Source of the DNA: Mycolicibacterium litorale
GTDB lineage: Bacteria; Actinomycetota; Actinomycetes; Mycobacteriales; Mycobacteriaceae
Reading direction: 5' to 3'
DNA length: 64,000 bases
Assembly: GCF_014218295.1 (NCBI RefSeq)
Contig: NZ_AP023287.1
Span: 3,410,001-3,474,000, forward strand
In this document: positions 61,009 through 64,000 of the stretch, piece after piece
How positions within the stretch are numbered: the stretch's first letter is position 1
Layout: every line of letters begins with the position of its first letter
Translations under genes and position numbers: made by a program
Notes under the pieces: model-generated
What the model was told of the DNA's origin: nothing
What the model saw: only the letters and a program-made list of their open reading frames with translations
The model's database searches: none

Positions 61009-61109
61009 GGTGCCGATTCAACGCTGTCGCCGCAGAGCCCGACAACACAGGTTGACCTGGGTTTGTCACATCACAGTTTCGCGGAATGGATAGCGGGTTA
61101 CCGTCAGGT

Positions 61110-63047
61110 ATGACCACCACTGCGGAGCATCTGCGAAACGCCCTCGACGGCCGCTGGCGTGACGTGAAGAACGACATGCGGGAGAAGCTCTCCCACGAGG
61201 TCTTCAAACCGCACTACACACCGAACACGGTGATCGCCCGCACCAAGGTGAACGAACAGCTACGGATCATGGCCGCCGAGGGCGCCGCCGAGGACGGCTT
61301 CGCCAAGGAGCACGGTGGCAACGGCAACGTCGGCGCCGCCATCACCCAGATCGAGATGCTGGCGATGAGCGACCTGTCGCTGATGGTCAAGGCCGGCGTG
61401 CAGTGGGGTCTGTTCGGCGGCGCGGTCGAGAACCTCGGCACCGAGCGGCATCACCAGCAGTACGTGCGCCGCATCATCGAATGCGATCTGCTCGGCTGCT
61501 TCGCGATGACCGAGACCGGACACGGCAGCGACGTGCAGTCGATCGAGACGACGGCGACCTACGATCCGGCCACCCAGGAGTTCGTCGTCAACTCCCCCAC
61601 GCCGACCGCCCGCAAGGACTACATCGGCGGGGCCGCCCAGACCGCCCGCATGGCAGCGGTTTTCGCCCAGCTGATCACCCACGAAGACGGTGAGCCGGTC
61701 AATCACGGCGTGCACTGCGTGCTCGTGCCGATCCGCGACGAGGACGGCAACGACCTGCCGGGCGTCACCACGTCGGACTGCGACTACAAGGGCGGCCTGC
61801 CCGGCGTCGACAACGGCCGCATCGTCTTCGACAACGTGCGCGTCCCGCGGGAGAACCTGCTCAACCGCTACGGCGACGTCAGCGAGGACGGCACCTACAC
61901 CTCGCCCATCGAGAACCCCAACCGGCGCTTCTTCACGATGCTGGGCACCCTGATCCGCGGGCGGGTCACCGTGGGCGGCAGCGGAGCCGCCGCGGCGCGC
62001 GTCGCCCTCGACATCGCCACCCGGTATGCGTTGCAGCGCAAGCAGTTCTCCGCTCCCGACGGCGGCGAGGTGGTCATCATGGACTACCTGGTGCATCAGC
62101 GCAGGCTGCTGCCGCTGATCGCCAGGTCATACGCCCTGCAGTTCGCGCAGAACGAGCTGGTCGCCAAATGCCACGAACTGCAGAGCTCCGACAATCCCGA
62201 CGCCGAGGAGCAGCGCGAACTCGAAGCCCGCGCCGCCGGCCTGAAGGCGGCCAACACCTGGCATGCCAGCCGGGCGATCCAGGAGGCACGCGAAGCCTGC
62301 GGCGGCGCAGGCTATCTCGCGGAGAACCGGCTGATCGGCTTGCGTGGCGACATCGACGTGTTCACCACCTTCGAGGGTGACAACCACGTGCTCACGCAGT
62401 TGGTCGCCAAGGAGTTGTTGACCGCCTACGCCGACGACGTCAAGGGTATGAGCCCGATGGAGTGGGTCCGCTTCGCGGCCAACACCGTCGGCACGCGCGT
62501 GATGAAACGCACTGCGGCCGAGACGATCATGCAGACCATCCTCGACACCCGCCAGGACAACGAGGAAGAGGGCAGCCTGTTCAACCGCGGCACCCAGGTC
62601 CAGATGTTCGAGGACCGCGAGGAGTACATGCTGTCCTCCGTCGCGCGCCGGCTGCAGGGCAAGTCCAAGGAGATGTCGGCGTTCGACGCGTTCAACTCCG
62701 TGCAGGACCACGTGCTGCACACTGCGCAGGCCCACATCGACCGGATCATCCTCGAGGCGTTCGTCGCCGGAATCGAGGCGTGTGAGGACGAAGAAGCCAA
62801 GCGCATCCTCGGGATGGTGTGTGATCTGTACGCGCTGTCGGTGATCGAAGACGACAAGGCGTGGTTCATCGAACACCGCTTCCTGTCCACCGAGCGCGCC
62901 AAGGCGGTCACCCGCGGCATCAACGAGCGCTGCCGGTCGCTGCGGCCCTACGCCGAGTTGCTCGTCGACGGGTTCGGCGTCCCCGAACAGCTGCGGTACG
63001 CGGCGATGATGGACCCCAAGGAACTGTTGTCGCCGGAGCCGGCCTAG
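61110..63047 (+). CDS. Acyl-CoA dehydrogenase/oxidase (long, ACOX-like type)
   Basis: A 645-residue FAD enzyme. The FAD/substrate segment CFAMTETGHGSDVQSIETTA is near residue 137, VPRENLLNRYG near 254, and EACGGAGYLAENRLIGLRGD followed by VFTTFEGDNHVLTQ near 410 carries the catalytic Glu. These features and the 645-residue length fit the acyl-CoA oxidase-like group rather than the usual 380-residue FadE. It would catalyse the first step of fatty-acid beta-oxidation, passing electrons to oxygen or to an acceptor. ATG 61110 is preferred to 61086. It overlaps the LppP-like gene tail to tail by 4 bp. Confidence 0.9.
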   Translation: MTTTAEHLRNALDGRWRDVKNDMREKLSHEVFKPHYTPNTVIARTKVNEQLRIMAAEGAAEDGFAKEHGGNGNVGAAITQIEMLAMSDLSLMVKAGVQWGLFGGAVENLGTERHHQQYVRRIIECDLLGCFAMTETGHGSDVQSIETTATYDPATQEFVVNSPTPTARKDYIGGAAQTARMAAVFAQLITHEDGEPVNHGVHCVLVPIRDEDGNDLPGVTTSDCDYKGGLPGVDNGRIVFDNVRVPRENLLNRYGDVSEDGTYTSPIENPNRRFFTMLGTLIRGRVTVGGSGAAAARVALDIATRYALQRKQFSAPDGGEVVIMDYLVHQRRLLPLIARSYALQFAQNELVAKCHELQSSDNPDAEEQRELEARAAGLKAANTWHASRAIQEAREACGGAGYLAENRLIGLRGDIDVFTTFEGDNHVLTQLVAKELLTAYADDVKGMSPMEWVRFAANTVGTRVMKRTAAETIMQTILDTRQDNEEEGSLFNRGTQVQMFEDREEYMLSSVARRLQGKSKEMSAFDAFNSVQDHVLHTAQAHIDRIILEAFVAGIEACEDEEAKRILGMVCDLYALSVIEDDKAWFIEHRFLSTERAKAVTRGINERCRSLRPYAELLVDGFGVPEQLRYAAMMDPKELLSPEPA

Positions 63048-63547
63048 CTGTTGGGAATCGGGTCGAGCGCCTCGAGCTTGCCGTCCTGGCCGATGCGGAA
63101 CCGCACGGTGCCGATCCCCGTCGGGCAGCACGGCGCCTCGTCACCCTGGCGCCACTGGTACTGCACCTCGACGGTGTCCTCGCCGCCGGTCAGGACCGAG
63201 ACGTAGGGTCGCGGTTCCGGCGTCGCCGGGCCCAGCGCGGTGTTGCCGTCGAAGAACAGCACCTGCTGCGGGCTGTCGGGCTGCGCGCCGTTCGGTTGGG
63301 TCGGCGCCGGGCCGATCTGCACCCAGTACAGCCGGCAGTCGGTGGTGTGACCGTTGGCCACCTCGGTCCACGTGGCCCCCGGTACGGCCGGTGGGGTGCT
63401 GCTGATCGCGCGCTGCACGGTGTCGGGGGCGGGCCCGTCGTCCGGTGTGCAGGTGTCGGGTTTGGGCGGCGCGGCGCCTGGCGGACTCCACCCGCACCCC
63501 GCCGCCAGCAGACCTGCGGACATGAGCACTGCCAGGACGAGCCGCAT
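63044..63547 (-). CDS. LppP/LprE-family lipoprotein
   Basis: A 167-residue lipoprotein: signal peptide MRLVLAVLMSAGLLAAGC with lipobox LAAGC (Cys18). The mature domain has paired cysteines (DTCTPDD, TDCRLYW, APCCPTG) and the LppP/LprE-type segments DGNTALGPATPEPRPYVSV and EVQYQWRQGDE. It is anchored at the outer face of the inner membrane. Its position near the tldD, ECF and MarR genes fits Rv2330c (lppP) of M. tuberculosis as I recall it. Molecular function is unknown. Confidence 0.85.
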   Translation of the reverse strand: MRLVLAVLMSAGLLAAGCGWSPPGAAPPKPDTCTPDDGPAPDTVQRAISSTPPAVPGATWTEVANGHTTDCRLYWVQIGPAPTQPNGAQPDSPQQVLFFDGNTALGPATPEPRPYVSVLTGGEDTVEVQYQWRQGDEAPCCPTGIGTVRFRIGQDGKLEALDPIPNS

Positions 63548-63627
63548 GTGTCGAGCCTACGCACCGTCGTCACACGCCGATCTCCTACGCTGACCCTCGA
63601 CATATCCCCCGATCGAAGGAGTAGCCG

Positions 63628-63987
63628 ATGGCGTGGTTCCTGGCGATGCAAGGACCGCCCAGCAAGCTCGGTCAGTCGCTGATCTACGAACTGGCCGAGT
63701 CGGCCGACCGCAAGAAGCTGGCCGAGGAGATGTCCAGCGCCGCGACGCTGGACCGGGTCGTCCCGATTCCCGCCCTGTTCGGCGGGAAGCGTCAGGAAGT
63801 GACGATCTACGTCCGTCCGGCGGCGTGGGGCGTGTGGGCGTTCTACGAGATGTCCGAGGAGGAACGGCGCCAGATGCTGGCTGCCGCCAACCCGCTCATG
63901 AACGCGCTGGCGCAGGCGGCCAAACAGCAGCAGGGCGGCCAGACCAATCGCGGCCAGGGCCCGGCTCAGGCCCCGCTGGGCCTGTAG
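63628..63987 (+). CDS. Conserved small protein of unknown function
   Basis: A 119-residue soluble protein (MAWFLAMQGPPSKLGQSLIY). Residues 1-90 appear folded, with a helix, two strands (RQEVTIYVRPAAWGVWAFYE) and a helix (SEEERRQMLAAANPLMNALA); the last 25 residues are Gln/Gly-rich and disordered. There is no signal peptide. GAAGGAG precedes the ATG at good distance. I do not recognise a named family. The remaining 13 bp to the window edge hold nothing visible. Confidence 0.75.
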   Translation: MAWFLAMQGPPSKLGQSLIYELAESADRKKLAEEMSSAATLDRVVPIPALFGGKRQEVTIYVRPAAWGVWAFYEMSEEERRQMLAAANPLMNALAQAAKQQQGGQTNRGQGPAQAPLGL

Positions 63988-64000
63988 CGCCCGGCACGCA

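Overview
The window is high-GC actinobacterial DNA that reads as a fast-growing Mycobacterium (Mycolicibacterium-type) chromosome. The indicators are a mycothiol-dependent formaldehyde dehydrogenase with its metallo-hydrolase partner, DUF3145, an MmpL transporter, an Rv1733c-family membrane protein, a LppP/LprE lipoprotein, frequent GTG starts and ATGA/GTGA gene overlaps. From memory, several blocks match M. tuberculosis H37Rv neighbourhoods: mscR plus its neighbour (Rv2259-Rv2260), tldE/tldD (Rv2314c-Rv2315c), the ECF transporter with MarR (Rv2325c-Rv2327) and lppP (Rv2330c). No prophage, insertion sequence, CRISPR array or rRNA was seen; there is one tRNA (anticodon CAT).

Layout. 1-4.4 kb: glycerol/ether-lipid block (glpD, TetR, AgpS-like oxidase, diacylglycerol kinase-like protein) around a 17-bp divergent promoter. 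4.4-8.7 kb: DUF3145, serine hydrolase, methyltransferase and a LuxR-type regulator carrying an apparent frameshift. 8.8-10.5 kb: mycothiol-dependent formaldehyde detoxification pair. 10.5-18.5 kb: SABATH-type methyltransferase, GlxA/AraC regulator with an apparent lost stop, DJ-1/PfpI protein, Hsp70-like membrane protein, an NAD(P)-binding reductase, an SDR, a potassium channel and a secreted protein. 18.7-23.7 kb: complete four-gene dipeptide-type ABC importer. 23.7-26.2 kb: two SDRs around a TetR regulator with a clear operator, ending in an unusual repeat/cysteine protein. 26.2-31 kb: DUF4185 secreted protein, CsbD and coiled-coil proteins, Ser/Thr kinase. 31-39.8 kb: MmpL transporter, Tex, an Rv1733c-like protein and a two-domain cell-wall hydrolase lipoprotein. 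39.9-45.5 kb: large LuxR-type ATPase, zinc alcohol dehydrogenase, SnoaL-like protein, Excalibur-like secreted protein and universal stress protein. 45.5-50.2 kb: polyol dehydrogenase, HAD phosphatase, inositol-monophosphatase-like enzyme and UbiA-like membrane protein. 50.3-51 kb: a small membrane ORF, a DUF4239 remnant and the tRNA. 51-64 kb: conserved mycobacterial block (YwaF-like protein, CMD protein, TldE/TldD, ECF transporter, MarR/MFS pair, VIT1-like transporter, acyl-CoA dehydrogenase/oxidase, LppP-like lipoprotein, a small protein).

Most striking object: the gene at 25797-26186. It encodes four 12-residue repeats followed by twelve cysteines spaced exactly three residues apart, and is translationally coupled to an SDR in a TetR-controlled cluster. 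I do not recognise a described family for it. Two other genes (LuxR at 7.0-8.7 kb and GlxA at 11.2-12.6 kb) each look broken by a one-base difference in a homopolymer run, so they are either young pseudogenes or residual sequencing errors.
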